DNA of 62,840 nt from Acidobacteriota bacterium (GCA_009861545.1 VXME01000133.1:1-62840); one strand, 5' to 3'; shown: positions 48,815-60,588, counted from the stretch's first letter. Made by a program: numbers and translations. Notes: generated by a model from the sequence alone, not told the origin.

Positions 48815-51415
48815 ATGCCCCTGACCACACGACATGTCGACCCCACGGAAACCCTGACGGCCGGCGTCCGGCAGCTTCAGACCCGGATGGGCGTGGACGT
48901 CTGCTCCATATACCTGCTCGAATCGGACCGCACCCACCTCGTTCTGGCCGCCACCGTCGGCCTGCGCCCGGAGAGCGTCGGGAAGGTCCGGATGGAGCTC
49001 CACGAGGGTCTGGCGGGACTGGTCGCCGAGCAGTTGCGGCCGATCGAGGTGCCGAACGTCAAGCGGCACCCGCGCTTCAAGCACTTCGCCGAGGCCGGCG
49101 AGGATCCGTACTACGCCTTCCTCGGCGTCCCCCTGATCGATCGGGAGCTGCTGCAGGGCGTGCTGATCGTGCAGACCATCGAGGAGCGGAGCTTCTCGGA
49201 CGACGAAATCGCGTCGCTGCTGCTGGCCGCCGGTGAAATCAGCCCCATCGTCGCGCAGGTTCGCGAGCGCGATCAGTCCATCGGGCCACTCCAGCGGCGA
49301 CTCTGGGCGCTCGCGCGGAACATGTGGTGGAGCTGGGACGCCAGCGCCATGAGCCTGTTCCAGGACCTCGATCCGGCGCGCTGGGAAGAGCTGGGCCGCA
49401 ACCCGGTGGCGCTGCTGTCGGAGATGCCGCTCGACGATCTGGACGAGCGCATCGGCGATCTCGCGCTGGCCCACCGGATCAACCACACGTTCCGGCGGCT
49501 GCAGGAGTACCGCGAGCGTCCGTCGACCTGGGGAGACACGCACGCCGGGGTGCTGCGCCGCCAGCCGGTTGCCTACTTCTCCGCCGAGTTCGGGATTCAC
49601 GAGTCGCTGCCGATCTACTCGGGCGGGCTGGGCGTGCTGGCCGGCGACCATATCAAGAGCGCCTCGGACCTCGGGGTCCCGCTCGTCGGCGTGGGTCTGT
49701 TCTACGGCCAGGGCTATTTCCGGCAGCGCCTCGACGCCTCCGGCTGGCAGCAGGAGGAGTACGCGGAGGTCGACGTCGCCAGGCTGCCGCTGGAGCCGGC
49801 GGTGGACCCGGACGGCGACGCGATCGCGCCGGAGATCGAGACCGGCGGCGGCATCCTGCGCGCCCGGGTGTGGCAGGCGGCCGTCGGCCGGCGAATCCTG
49901 CTGCTGCTGGACTCGGACGTCGAGGGGAACACGCCGGAGGACCGCGCGCTGACCGCGCGGCTCTACGGCGGCGATCTGCGGGTCCGGCTCCGCCAGGAGC
50001 TGCTGCTCGGCATCGGCGGGCTGAAGGCGCTGCACGCACTGGGCATCGTGCCGGGCGTCTTCCACCTGAACGAGGGCCACAGCGCCTTCGCGGTGCTGGA
50101 GGCGGTCCGGCACTGCATGGAGCGCGAGGGAGTGGACTTCGAGACGGCGGTCCGGCAGGTGGCCCGCCGCACCGTCTTCACGACGCACACGCCGGTCCCG
50201 GCCGGGCACGACCGCTTTCCGTCCGACCTCATCGACGAACACCTGGCGCCGCTCCGCGACACGCTCGGCATCTCGCACGAGCGGCTCATGAGCCTCGGGC
50301 GGGTGAATCCGGACGACGCCGGCGAGGAGTTCTGCATGACGGTGCTGGGACTCCGCGTGTCCCGGCGCGCCAACGCGGTGTCCTCCCTGCATGGCGACGT
50401 CACACGGCACATGTGGACGGGCCTGTGGGGCGACCGCCCGGAGGAGGACGTGCCGATCGGGCACATCACCAACGGCATCCACGTGCCGAGCTGGCTGGCG
50501 CCGCAGATGCAGCAGTTGTACGACCGGCACCTCCCCTCGGAGGTATCTCGGGAGGACGCGCTCCCGGAGATCTCGGCCGGCATCGAGACCGTGAGCGACG
50601 GGGCGCTGTGGGAGACCCACGTGGCTCTCAAGATCCGCCTTCTCGACGCCGTGCGCCGGCAGGTCCTGCGCGAGGCGGCGCGCCGCGGCGAGCCCGCGGT
50701 CGTCCTGGAGCAGTTGTCCCACGCGCTGAGCCAGGACGCGCTGACCATCGGCTTCGCCCGCCGCGTCGCCACCTACAAGCGCGCCTCCCTGTTCCTGCGG
50801 GATCCGGATCGCCTGGCGAGCCTCGTCAACGACCCGCAGCGCCCCATCCAGTTCGTCATCGCGGGCAAGGGGCACCCGCGCGACGAGCCCGCCAAGGGCG
50901 TGCTGCGGCAGATCCACGAGCTGAGCCGGGACTCCCGCTTCCTCGGAAAGCTCGTCTTCCTGGAGGACTACGACATCAGCCTCGGCCGGCAGCTCGTCCA
51001 GGGCGTCGACGTCTGGCTCAACAACCCGCGCCGGCCCCAGGAAGCCTCCGGTACGAGCGGGCAGAAGGTCCTGCTGAACGGCGGCCTGAACCTGTCGGTC
51101 CTCGACGGCTGGTGGGCGGAGGCATACGACGGCGCGAACGGGTTCGCGATCGGCCGGGGCGAGACGCACACGTCGCCCGAGGCGCACGACCGGCGCGACG
51201 CGGAGGAGCTGCTGCGGGTGCTAGCCGATGAAGTCGTGCCGCTCTTCTACGACCGCGACCCGGACGGCGTGCCCCGCGCCTGGACGGCCCGCATGAAGCG
51301 GGCCATCCATACCCTGGGCTGGCGCTTCAACGCCGACCGGATGGTGATGGACTACGTGCGGCTCTGCTATCTGCCGGCCGCCGGCGGCCTGTCGAGCGAC
51401 ATGCAGCGCCGGTGA
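48815..51415 (+). CDS. glgP: GAF-domain-fused alpha-glucan (glycogen) phosphorylase
   Basis: An 866-residue protein, ATG 48815. Residues 10-150 are a GAF domain (TAGVRQLQTRMGVDVCSIYL, then FLGVPLIDRELLQGVLIVQT), a small-molecule-binding fold usually found in sensors and in PEP-phosphotransferase PtsP. Residues 165-866 are a GT35 phosphorylase of the short (alpha-glucan) type, PVAYFSAEFGIHESLPIYSGG, and RPQEASGTSGQKVLLNGG, the PLP-lysine neighbourhood, plus FARRVATYKRASLF. It removes glucose-1-phosphate from glucan chains. Ordinary short phosphorylases have no GAF domain, so allosteric or signal control of glycogen breakdown is a reasonable inference. Confidence 0.9.
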   Translation: MPLTTRHVDPTETLTAGVRQLQTRMGVDVCSIYLLESDRTHLVLAATVGLRPESVGKVRMELHEGLAGLVAEQLRPIEVPNVKRHPRFKHFAEAGEDPYYAFLGVPLIDRELLQGVLIVQTIEERSFSDDEIASLLLAAGEISPIVAQVRERDQSIGPLQRRLWALARNMWWSWDASAMSLFQDLDPARWEELGRNPVALLSEMPLDDLDERIGDLALAHRINHTFRRLQEYRERPSTWGDTHAGVLRRQPVAYFSAEFGIHESLPIYSGGLGVLAGDHIKSASDLGVPLVGVGLFYGQGYFRQRLDASGWQQEEYAEVDVARLPLEPAVDPDGDAIAPEIETGGGILRARVWQAAVGRRILLLLDSDVEGNTPEDRALTARLYGGDLRVRLRQELLLGIGGLKALHALGIVPGVFHLNEGHSAFAVLEAVRHCMEREGVDFETAVRQVARRTVFTTHTPVPAGHDRFPSDLIDEHLAPLRDTLGISHERLMSLGRVNPDDAGEEFCMTVLGLRVSRRANAVSSLHGDVTRHMWTGLWGDRPEEDVPIGHITNGIHVPSWLAPQMQQLYDRHLPSEVSREDALPEISAGIETVSDGALWETHVALKIRLLDAVRRQVLREAARRGEPAVVLEQLSHALSQDALTIGFARRVATYKRASLFLRDPDRLASLVNDPQRPIQFVIAGKGHPRDEPAKGVLRQIHELSRDSRFLGKLVFLEDYDISLGRQLVQGVDVWLNNPRRPQEASGTSGQKVLLNGGLNLSVLDGWWAEAYDGANGFAIGRGETHTSPEAHDRRDAEELLRVLADEVVPLFYDRDPDGVPRAWTARMKRAIHTLGWRFNADRMVMDYVRLCYLPAAGGLSSDMQRR

Positions 51416-51428
51416 CCGGAGCGGCCCG

Positions 51429-53566
51429 TCAGGCCCGGGAGCCCGGCCTGGAGCGGTGGAGGACGCCGGGCACGGCCTTCACTTCCGGGATCCGCATGAG
51501 CCGTTCGAGCGCGTAGCGCGCGCGGCGCCGCCAATTGGGGTGCTGCCGCGGTCCCGTGCCCGGGACATTCTGCGGGTTCACCTCCAGCCACAGATCCTCC
51601 AGATTGACGATCACCATGCCTGCCTCGCTACGGGCGAGCCGGTCGAGGCAGGCGCGCAGGAGGTCGAGATCCGCGGCATCCGGCGCGACCGAGGTGTCGG
51701 TCGCCGGTTGCACGACCCGTTGCAGGGCGTCGCGCAGCGCGAAGATCTCATCCTGCCGGCGAAGGTGTTCCTCCGCAGCGCGGCCGGCGTCGAGGATGCC
51801 GCGCTCGACGCGCTCGTCGATGTCGCGGCCTGCGAGAAACCCCGCGAACGTCGGCGTGTCGTGGGTGTTCACGCAGGCGAATGCCCGGCGGGGAACGCGG
51901 GCGAGCGGGTCCGCGGCGCCCGGTGCGATCCCGAATTGCGCGACGTGGAGCTGCGCCAGCCCGTGCCGCGACAGCGCCGCGTTCACGGTGCGGGGGACGG
52001 TCCCGAGGTTCTCCCCCACCACCCGGGTCCGATGGCGATGGGACTCCAGACAGACGATGGCGAAGAGCTCGTCGGCGGGATTGCGCACGTAGGCGCCGTC
52101 GGCGGCGGAGGCGCCGCGCGGAATCCAGAACAGCCGGTGCAGGCCCATCACGTGGTCGAGCCGCACCGCCGTCGCGTGCGCCATCTGATGCGCCAGACCC
52201 GCCCGGAAGTACGCGTACCGATCCTGCCGCGCCGCCTCCGGGTGCGGCGCCGGGGCGCTCCAGTCCTGACCGTCCGCGAACAGCGGGTCCGGCGGCGCGC
52301 CGAGCGCGGCGCCGCGGGCGAACAGGGCGGGGCGTCGCCAGACGTCGAACCCGTCCGGATGCACGCCGACCGGCACGTCGAGATAGAGACCGACGCCCCG
52401 CGCGCCGGCGTCGTGCGCGAGTCGTGCGACCTGCCGCGCCGCGGCCCACTGCGCGTAGAGGTGGTAGCGGACGGCGTCGCGATCGACCGCCTCGACGCGA
52501 ATCTGCGCGGGCGGCAGCGCCGCCGGCCACGCCGGCCAAGGCCGCTCCAGCCGCTCGCCGATCGCGCGGAAGGCCGCGTACTCCTGCGCGACGGGATGCC
52601 GCTTCGCCCAGGCCCGGAAGTCCTCCCGGACTCTACCGGGGCGCTCCTCGATCGCGCGGGCCAGCGACTCGAGCACCTGCCGGCGGAGCGCCATCGCCTT
52701 CCGGTAGTCGACCAGGGGGGCGGCACGCAGGACGCCGATCCGGCGGCGAAACGCCCTCGACGCCACGAGTCGCCTGGCCGGCTCGCACGGTTCGAACTCG
52801 GGCAATCGCCGCGGATCGACGTGCAGCTCGTTCCAGAACAGGCGGCTCACGGGAAGATAGGGGCTCGGCTCGAACGGGCACTCGCCGAGAAAGGCGGCCA
52901 GCGCGGGCAGCAAGCCGACCGCCCGGCCGCCCCGCGCGCCGACCCACCTGGCCAGCGCGTCGAGGTCGGTGAAGTCGCCGACGCCCCAACTGTTCGCCGA
53001 GTGCACCGCGTGGAGCGGCAGGAAGGCGCCCCACGAGCGCTCGCCGTCGTCGTAGGCCCGCACGGGTGCGGCCACGACCAGCGCGCTCCACGTTCGATTC
53101 CCGATCTCGACGTGCAGATCGTGGTAGCCGTCGGGCAGCCGCCGGGGAAGCGGCGACCGGCGGGCGGCGTAGCGCTTGCCGTCCACGGTCGCGGACTCGA
53201 TGACCCGCGCCCGGCCGGAACGGATCGTCCACGAGCGCGTCCGGCCATCCTCCAGCCGCAGCCGGCAGCGTGCGAGGAGGCCGCGGGCCGTCTCCGGCGT
53301 GCGCAGCAGGAAGTCGCCGCCGCGCCCGTTCCAGGCGACCAGCACCGGCTCGACCGGCCGCGACCACATCGCGCGGCGACGCGCCTCGGTCGCCGCGGCG
53401 AGGTCGCGCGGACCGAGCGACGCGAGCGGCGCGCCGAGCGTCTGGAGCAGGGCCAGGATCGACTCGTGCGAGGCGCGTCGCCGGACGCCGCAGCCGTCGG
53501 TGTACGCCGCCTGGATCCCGTGGAGCCGGGCCAGCCGGTGCAAGGTGGGCCGCAACCCCATGCCGT

Positions 53567-53570
<4 letters not shown>
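51429..53570 (-). CDS. malQ: 4-alpha-glucanotransferase (amylomaltase)
   Basis: A 713-residue GH77 enzyme moving maltosyl units between alpha-glucans. It has an N-terminal starch-binding/extension region (residues 1-190), then the barrel. Catalytic residues are visible in [15 protein letters not shown] (Asp nucleophile), [11 protein letters not shown] (Glu acid/base), and [13 protein letters not shown] (Asp stabiliser). It resembles the two-domain MalQ of E. coli in length. Its ATG 53570 overlaps the stop of the debranching-enzyme gene by ATGA, so it is translationally coupled with it. Together they empty outer branches released by phosphorylase. Convergent to glgP across 13 nt. Confidence 0.9.
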
Positions 53571-55681
<2,111 letters not shown>

Positions 55682-55715
55682 GTCGCCGCGACGATTCCGG
55701 CCCCCTGCCGCCGTA

Positions 55716-55811
55716 CTACTCCGGCGGCGCGAATGCCACCAGTTCCTGGCTGGCCCCCGACCCGGTGGCAATGAGCACGAACTGGCGGCCGGTCCCGGTC
55801 CGATAGGTCAT
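55716..55811 (-). pseudogene. C-terminal remnant of a PQQ-dependent dehydrogenase
   Basis: A 31-codon frame from ATG 55811 reads [20 protein letters not shown] and ends in ...ELVAFAPPE before TAG. This matches the C-terminal strand and tail of membrane or soluble PQQ dehydrogenases (MTYR-x-x-x-GRQFVV-x-A-x-G-x-G ... L-V-A-F-A-L-P). It is far too short to be functional and is not followed or preceded by more of the family. A GAGGAG precedes the ATG. I interpret it as the end of a deleted gene left between glgX and the MBL gene. Confidence 0.6.
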
Positions 55812-55839
55812 CTGGACTCCTCGCTCCGGCCCACCGCCG

Positions 55840-56787
55840 CTAGCGGCCGTCGTAGATGAGCCCGACGATCTGCTCCACCCGGGCGGCCGGCGCCTGGAAG
55901 TCGCCGTACCGCTCCGGCACCGAGTAGGCGGCCACCGTCTCGGCAACGCTTCGCCCGGCTGCCGCCCCCTCCTGCGCGCGGGTCAGCAGGTCGTCGTAGA
56001 ACGCCGCGTAGTCGACGAGATCGTCCCAGGTCAGCGGGTCGTCGTTGTGCCCCGGGATGATCGTGTCGACGTTCCGGATGGCGTCGACGGCATTCTGCAG
56101 CGTCGCGCCGAACTCGGTGGCACTGCCGTTCGTGTTGTCGGCGTCGATGAACGGCAAGCCCTTGCGCGCCATCATGTCGCCGGTGTGCATCGCGCGGGCC
56201 TCCCGGAACACGACCCACGTGTCGCCGTCGGTGTGACCCCGCCCGAAGTAGTAGAGGTCGATCTGGTCGGGCCCGCTGAACAGCGACGTCCGGTTCTCGA
56301 AGGTGATCTTCGGCAGGTACCGGCTGTCGTCGCCGGTGAACGCCTCGCAGTTCTTGATGGAGCCGCCCTCGAATCCGGCCCCGTCGTCGCAGTCCGCGCT
56401 GGCCATGTGCGCCGCGGTGTTCTCGTGCACCACGAAGTCGACCGTGTCCGGGAACTCCGTGTTGGCGCCGCTGTGGTCCCAGTGCGTGTGGGTGTTGATG
56501 ATCGTCGTCACCGGCTGGTCGGTGATCTCCCGCACCCGGGCCAGGATGTCCTCGCCGTAGCCGCGGATCTTGGTGTCGACCAGCGTCACCCCCGACCGGG
56601 TCACGAACACCGCCGTGTTGCCGCCGGTGCGCATCCCCTGCTCGGCCGGATCGGAGGTCAGCACGTACAGGTTCTCCGCAAGCTCCAGCGTACGGATGCG
56701 GAAGCGTTCCTGCCGCGCCTCGTTGGCGACGACGGCCACCAGGACGCCGACCACGGTCAGCGTCGTCAGGCAAAGCATGCGTCTCAT
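55840..56787 (-). CDS. Exported MBL-fold metallo-hydrolase
   Basis: A 315-residue protein with a signal-like N-terminus (MLCLTTLTVVGVLVAVVANEA) and a GGAGGAGG ribosome site before ATG 56787. THTHWDHSG (HxHxDH motif), a VHENTAAH His, AMHTGDMMARKG (Asp) and IIPGHNDD (His) are the metal ligands of metallo-beta-lactamase-fold hydrolases in the usual order. The remainder matches the 'MBL fold, glyoxylase/sulfatase-like' subgroup; substrate unknown, not necessarily a beta-lactam. It follows a 28-nt gap after the PQQ remnant and is divergent from nothing immediate; the toxin-antitoxin genes upstream are on the same strand. Confidence 0.9.
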   Translation of the reverse strand: MRRMLCLTTLTVVGVLVAVVANEARQERFRIRTLELAENLYVLTSDPAEQGMRTGGNTAVFVTRSGVTLVDTKIRGYGEDILARVREITDQPVTTIINTHTHWDHSGANTEFPDTVDFVVHENTAAHMASADCDDGAGFEGGSIKNCEAFTGDDSRYLPKITFENRTSLFSGPDQIDLYYFGRGHTDGDTWVVFREARAMHTGDMMARKGLPFIDADNTNGSATEFGATLQNAVDAIRNVDTIIPGHNDDPLTWDDLVDYAAFYDDLLTRAQEGAAAGRSVAETVAAYSVPERYGDFQAPAARVEQIVGLIYDGR

Positions 56788-56855
56788 CTCGATCGCCTCC
56801 TCCGTAAGCCGCCTATTGTGCCCGATCCGGTTGCAGAGGAGAGAACGGCCGCGGT

Positions 56856-57179
56856 TCAGCGGATCAGCCGCTCGAGCAGCAGGCTGGACAGATCCCGGCG
56901 GGCGTCGAGAACCGCCGTCACCTGGACCAGATCGACATCGTAGCGGTAGACGATGCGCCACGGTCCCTCCATCAGCTCTCGATAGACGGCCACGTCCACC
57001 GCCCTGAGCTCGGGAACGACTCGCCCGCGTTCCGGGAATTCGGAGAGCGTCCCGCAGCGACGTTCCACCTGCGCCAGCGCCGCCAGCGCTCGAGCCGGGC
57101 TCTCTTCTGCAATGAACGTGACGATTCGTTCGAGATCGAGCCTCGCGGTCTCCGTCCAACGGACCTCGAAGTCAGCCAT
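56856..57179 (-). CDS. ParE/RelE-family toxin
   Basis: A 107-residue small protein of the ParE/RelE superfamily: VRWTETARLDLERIVTFIAE at the start, SEFPERGRVVPELRA in the middle and GPWRIVYRYDVDLVQVTAVLDARRD near the end, all typical. ParE poisons DNA gyrase; RelE-like proteins cut mRNA. Sequence does not say which, although the LDLERIVTFIAE start is ParE-like. The start overlaps the Phd/YefM antitoxin stop by 8 nt, the usual coupling. No signal peptide. Confidence 0.85.
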   Translation of the reverse strand: MADFEVRWTETARLDLERIVTFIAEESPARALAALAQVERRCGTLSEFPERGRVVPELRAVDVAVYRELMEGPWRIVYRYDVDLVQVTAVLDARRDLSSLLLERLIR

Positions 57180-57450
57180 CCGTGGTCGTCGTCAGGCGCT
57201 CCCGAATGCCCGCGAACACCTGAGCTTGCGAGGCGGTCCGCCCTGCCTGTATATCGGCCTCGCCCTGCACCATGAGCTTGAGCATGAGCAACGCGTTCCG
57301 CTGGCGCTCGTGCGCGTCGAAGTCCTGCACGACGGCGCTGGCGGCTCCGCGCTGCGTCAGGACGATCTGCTTCTCCGCAGCCTTCATCTCGGCGAGCATC
57401 CGTGCCGCCCTGGCCTTGAACTGGCTCAGACTGACAATTTCGGTCGGCAT
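57172..57450 (-). CDS. Phd/YefM-family antitoxin
   Basis: A 92-residue antitoxin, upstream partner of the ParE/RelE-like toxin. It carries VSLSQFKARAARMLAEMK (residues 6-23) and QIVLTQRGAASAVVQDFDAHER, the family core. ATG 57450 follows GAGGTG. Upstream, TATCAT on the minus strand (57491-57486) is a likely -10, with the start about 29 nt before the ATG; the -35 is weak. A short CACCGGTG palindrome lies at 57498-57505, too little for an operator claim. Confidence 0.85.
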   Translation of the reverse strand: MPTEIVSLSQFKARAARMLAEMKAAEKQIVLTQRGAASAVVQDFDAHERQRNALLMLKLMVQGEADIQAGRTASQAQVFAGIRERLTTTTDG

Positions 57451-57759
57451 CGAAGCACCTCGAAAACGGTCCGAATTCAGGTCTGATGATAGCGCACCAC
57501 CGGTGTCGGACGGAACGCATCGTCTCGAGGACCTCCTCGCGGGTCGGGTCGTGCTTCAGGAACGGTGCGGACTCGCTCGCCGGACGTCTCGCCAGGCCGG
57601 CGGCGTTCTCGTGCTGTCCATGGTTGTCGGTCGAGCGGGATCCGCCGGGGGGCCCGCCGGGAGTCGGTGGTTAACCCGGCGCCGCTCGATGCAACGGGGT
57701 TTGCCACCGGCTGCCGGGCTTGGGATCATACTCCCGCAAGACGAAAGCGGAGGCTCCCG
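57451..57759. other. Intergenic region, divergent promoters of Phd/ParE and LRR genes
   Basis: 309 bases without a gene. It carries the leftward promoter of the antitoxin (TATCAT on the minus strand at 57486-57491) and presumably the rightward promoter of the LRR gene, which I could not locate. No repeat or RNA element is evident. Confidence 0.4.
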
Positions 57760-58692
57760 ATGCTCACTTCCATTCGCTTCTGCGCGGCGATCACGGGGGG
57801 CGCCCTGCTCGCCATCGCACTCTCGACCGCGGCCTGCGGATCGGGCACGGATTCGCCGGCCGGACCGAGCCCGACCGTCCAGCCGCCCGCAACGACCGAG
57901 CGCGACGCCCTGGTCGCCCAGTACGACGCGGCCGGCGGTCCGGACTGGACCGACACGACCAACTGGCTCAGCAGCGAGCCGTTGGGAACCTGGTACGGCG
58001 TCGAGGCCGAGGACGACCGCGTGACCAAGCTCGACCTGTGCGGTCCCGACGGCAACAACCTGCGCGGCACGATCGCGCCCGAGCTGGGAAGCCTGACCGC
58101 CGCCACCGACCTGCGCCTCTCGAACAACTTCCTGACCGGCACGATCCCGTCCACGCTGGGGAACATGACCGCGCTCGAGATCCTGCGCCTCTCCAACAAC
58201 GCCCTGAGCGGTACCGTGCCCGCCGAGCTGGGAGACCTGACCAACCTCGTCGAGCTGAGACTGCATCGGAACCAGTTGACGGGCGAGCTTCCCCGGACCC
58301 TGATGGACCTGACGAACCTCAGGCGGCTGCGGATTGAGGACAACGCCGGGCTATGCGCGCCGGCGGACGCGGACGTGCAGGCGTGGCTGGGGTCACTGGA
58401 CGAGTTCGAGAGCGACTGCGCCGCCGCGACGTCCGCGCGCGCCGACTCCCAGCGACGGCCGGCCGGCGGCGCGGCGGGGCCGGAGCACGGGCCGTTCGGA
58501 CTCGCCGCGGTCCACGGCGCCTCCTACGCCCCCGGTCGCTGGCTGGTCGCCCGCACCGCGAATCCGATCGCCCGGCTGGGCGCGGGCGCGACCAGACCGC
58601 CCGAGTCGAGCCGCCGAGACGCCGATCCCGGTGGCCCGCCGCCGGGACTCGCGCACCCGGCCGCCAGCCGTCCCTGCGGCACGATCGGGTAA
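57760..58692 (+). CDS. LRR lipoprotein with foreign-looking tail
   Basis: A 310-residue lipoprotein from ATG 57760 (GGAGG upstream). The signal ends in LSTAACGSG (lipobox Cys 26). Residues 45-210 form about four plant-like leucine-rich repeats: GTIAPELGSLTAATDLRLSN, then GTIPSTLGNMTALEILRLSN, GTVPAELGDLTNLVELRLHR, ELPRTLMDLTNLRRLRIEDN. Such proteins act in surface adhesion or recognition. After residue 225 the LRR part ends and a tail GLAAVHGASYAPGRWLVART resembles the C-terminus of the next gene's DUF2891 domain (GLASVTGATYEGGHWLG), suggesting a recombination that fused a fragment to the LRR gene. Confidence 0.8.
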   Translation: MLTSIRFCAAITGGALLAIALSTAACGSGTDSPAGPSPTVQPPATTERDALVAQYDAAGGPDWTDTTNWLSSEPLGTWYGVEAEDDRVTKLDLCGPDGNNLRGTIAPELGSLTAATDLRLSNNFLTGTIPSTLGNMTALEILRLSNNALSGTVPAELGDLTNLVELRLHRNQLTGELPRTLMDLTNLRRLRIEDNAGLCAPADADVQAWLGSLDEFESDCAAATSARADSQRRPAGGAAGPEHGPFGLAAVHGASYAPGRWLVARTANPIARLGAGATRPPESSRRDADPGGPPPGLAHPAASRPCGTIG

Positions 58693-58704
58693 CCTGTGCA
58701 TTCC

Positions 58705-59820
58705 ATGCTCCGAAGCGTTCCGATGTCCATCGCCTCCGCGGCACTGCTGGCGCTGATCGCCGGCGCAGCACCGGCCGCGGCGTCTCAGGCGGATGCCGCG
58801 CTCGCCGCGCGCTTCGCCGGCCTTGCCCTCGACTGCGTGCACCGCGAGTACCCCAACAAGATCGCCCACGTGCTCGACGGCGACGGAGACGCTCGGCCGC
58901 CCCGCGAGTTGACCCCGGCGTTCTACGGGTGCTACGACTGGCACTCGTCCGTGCACGGTCACTGGCTGCTGGTCCGGCTGGCGCGCCTCTATCCGGACAC
59001 GGAGACGGCCGCGGCGGCCCGGGCGGCACTGGCGCGGAACCTGACCGTCGCCAACCTGCAAGGAGAGGCGGAGTACATGCGGGCGCCCGGGCGCGCCAGC
59101 TTCGAGCGGCCCTACGGGCTCGCGTGGCTCCTGCAGCTCGCCGCCGAGCTGCGCGAGTGGGACGATCCCGACGCGCGCCGCTGGCGGCAGGCCCTGTCGC
59201 CGATCGAAACCCTCGCCGCCGACCGGATCCGGGACTGGCTGCCTCGGCTGACCCATCCGATCCGCAGCGGCGAGCACTCGCAGACCGCGTTCGCGTTCGG
59301 GCTCATCCTGGACTGGGCCCGGAAGGCGGGCGACGACGGCATGATCGAGCTGATCGAGGGGCGAATCGCCGACTACTACGCCGCGGACTACGACTGTCCG
59401 CTGCGCTACGAGCCCTCCGGGCAGGACTTCCTGTCGCCCTGCCTGGCCGAGGCCGATCTCATGCGCAGGTTGACCCGGCCCGCCGAGTTCGCCGCCTGGC
59501 TCACCAGGTTTCTGCCGGGGATTCCGGAGGACGGCGCGGCCGACTGGCTCGATCCGGCGGTGGTCACGGACCCGACCGACGGCAAGCTGGTGCACCTCGA
59601 CGGCTTGAATCTGAGCCGCGCCTGGATGCTGGAAGGGATCGCGGCCGGCCTGCCCGCGGCCGACGACAGGGGGTCTGCCCTCCTTGCTGCCGCTGCCGTG
59701 CACAGGACATCGGGTCTTGCCTCGGTCACCGGCGCCACCTACGAGGGCGGCCACTGGCTGGGCACCTTCGCGACGTATCTGATCACGCGCCGGGGGGTGG
59801 ACTCGTCCGCCGCCCGGTGA
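58705..59820 (+). CDS. DUF2891 exported protein
   Basis: A 371-residue protein from ATG 58705 (GTG 58696 is an alternative). The N-terminal signal peptide (SIASAALLALIAGAAPAAASQ) is followed by DUF2891: LDCVHREYPNKIAHVLDG, HPAFYGCYDWHSSVHGHW-like (here TPAFYGCYDWHSSVHGHWLL) and GRASFERPYGLAWLLQLA. The family forms an alpha/alpha toroid related to glycosidases and is uncharacterised. Its end, ASVTGATYEGGHWLGTFATYL, is partly duplicated in the LRR protein's tail. Location after the LRR gene (12 nt) suggests cotranscription. Function unknown. Confidence 0.85.
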   Translation: MLRSVPMSIASAALLALIAGAAPAAASQADAALAARFAGLALDCVHREYPNKIAHVLDGDGDARPPRELTPAFYGCYDWHSSVHGHWLLVRLARLYPDTETAAAARAALARNLTVANLQGEAEYMRAPGRASFERPYGLAWLLQLAAELREWDDPDARRWRQALSPIETLAADRIRDWLPRLTHPIRSGEHSQTAFAFGLILDWARKAGDDGMIELIEGRIADYYAADYDCPLRYEPSGQDFLSPCLAEADLMRRLTRPAEFAAWLTRFLPGIPEDGAADWLDPAVVTDPTDGKLVHLDGLNLSRAWMLEGIAAGLPAADDRGSALLAAAAVHRTSGLASVTGATYEGGHWLGTFATYLITRRGVDSSAAR

Positions 59821-59956
59821 CCGGCCGCCCGGCATCGCGATCAGGTCCGGCGCTGTCTCGGCATCAGGGGTATCGACCGGTCAGACCCGGCACGCACTCG
59901 GTTCCCGGAGATCCCACTGCCCGGGAGACGGAGCGGCAACCGGGGGACGGACCGGC

Positions 59957-60463
59957 TCATTCGGCGGCGCCGCGCAGGATCTTCGCCGTCGAGATCGCCT
60001 GCCCCGCGTGCCGGGTGCAGTGTTCGGCGGCGTGGAAGATCAGGCCGAGGGTGTTGCTCGGGAGGCCGAGTCGCCCCACCTTCTTCGGCGCCAGCAGATC
60101 CTCGCGCGAGGTGGCCCGCAACTGCTCCAGCGCGCGGTCTATCGACGCGGAAGCGGACGCTGCGACGTCACCCAGCGATTCGCCGGGCTCTCCTTCGGCA
60201 CGCGCTACGCTCTTCTGGGCAGCGGACAGCCTCTCGCCCCGCGCGTAGGTCAGCAGGCGATCGAGCGCCCCGGCGAGGTGGCGCACGTGGAACCCGATCG
60301 ACGCCGCGCCACCCGGCCGCTGCCAGACGTGGTCGGCCGGCACGGACGCGACCAAACCCTCAATCTCCTCGCGGGCCTGCAGCAGGGAATGCACGGCCGG
60401 CATCAGCAGCGGCTCGAAGCCCTCCACGGGGCCGCGGAGCCAGACTTCAGGTTGGGCGTTCAT
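59957..60463 (-). CDS. DinB-family metal-binding protein
   Basis: A 168-residue four-helix-bundle protein of the DinB/YfiT group. The metal-binding His are in IGFHVRHLAGALDRLLTYA and FHAAEHCTRHAGQ, the pattern of DinB-type thiol-S-transferases and small-molecule hydrolases. ATG 60463 is the conserved start; upstream in-frame codons are not coding-like. Cytoplasmic, function unspecified in the family (possibly bacillithiol or mycothiol-like S-transfer). Divergent from the FMN dehydrogenase gene. Confidence 0.85.
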   Translation of the reverse strand: MNAQPEVWLRGPVEGFEPLLMPAVHSLLQAREEIEGLVASVPADHVWQRPGGAASIGFHVRHLAGALDRLLTYARGERLSAAQKSVARAEGEPGESLGDVAASASASIDRALEQLRATSREDLLAPKKVGRLGLPSNTLGLIFHAAEHCTRHAGQAISTAKILRGAAE

Positions 60464-60588
60464 TCGCGGATCATAGTCGACGCTCCAGCGGCGCCGACCG
60501 GATTCGTGTCGGCACATGGGGTGCGCCTCGGTGCCGGCAACGCCAGGTCAGCGTCCGCTGTAGATGCCGGGGCCTCGACAGCGGCAGG

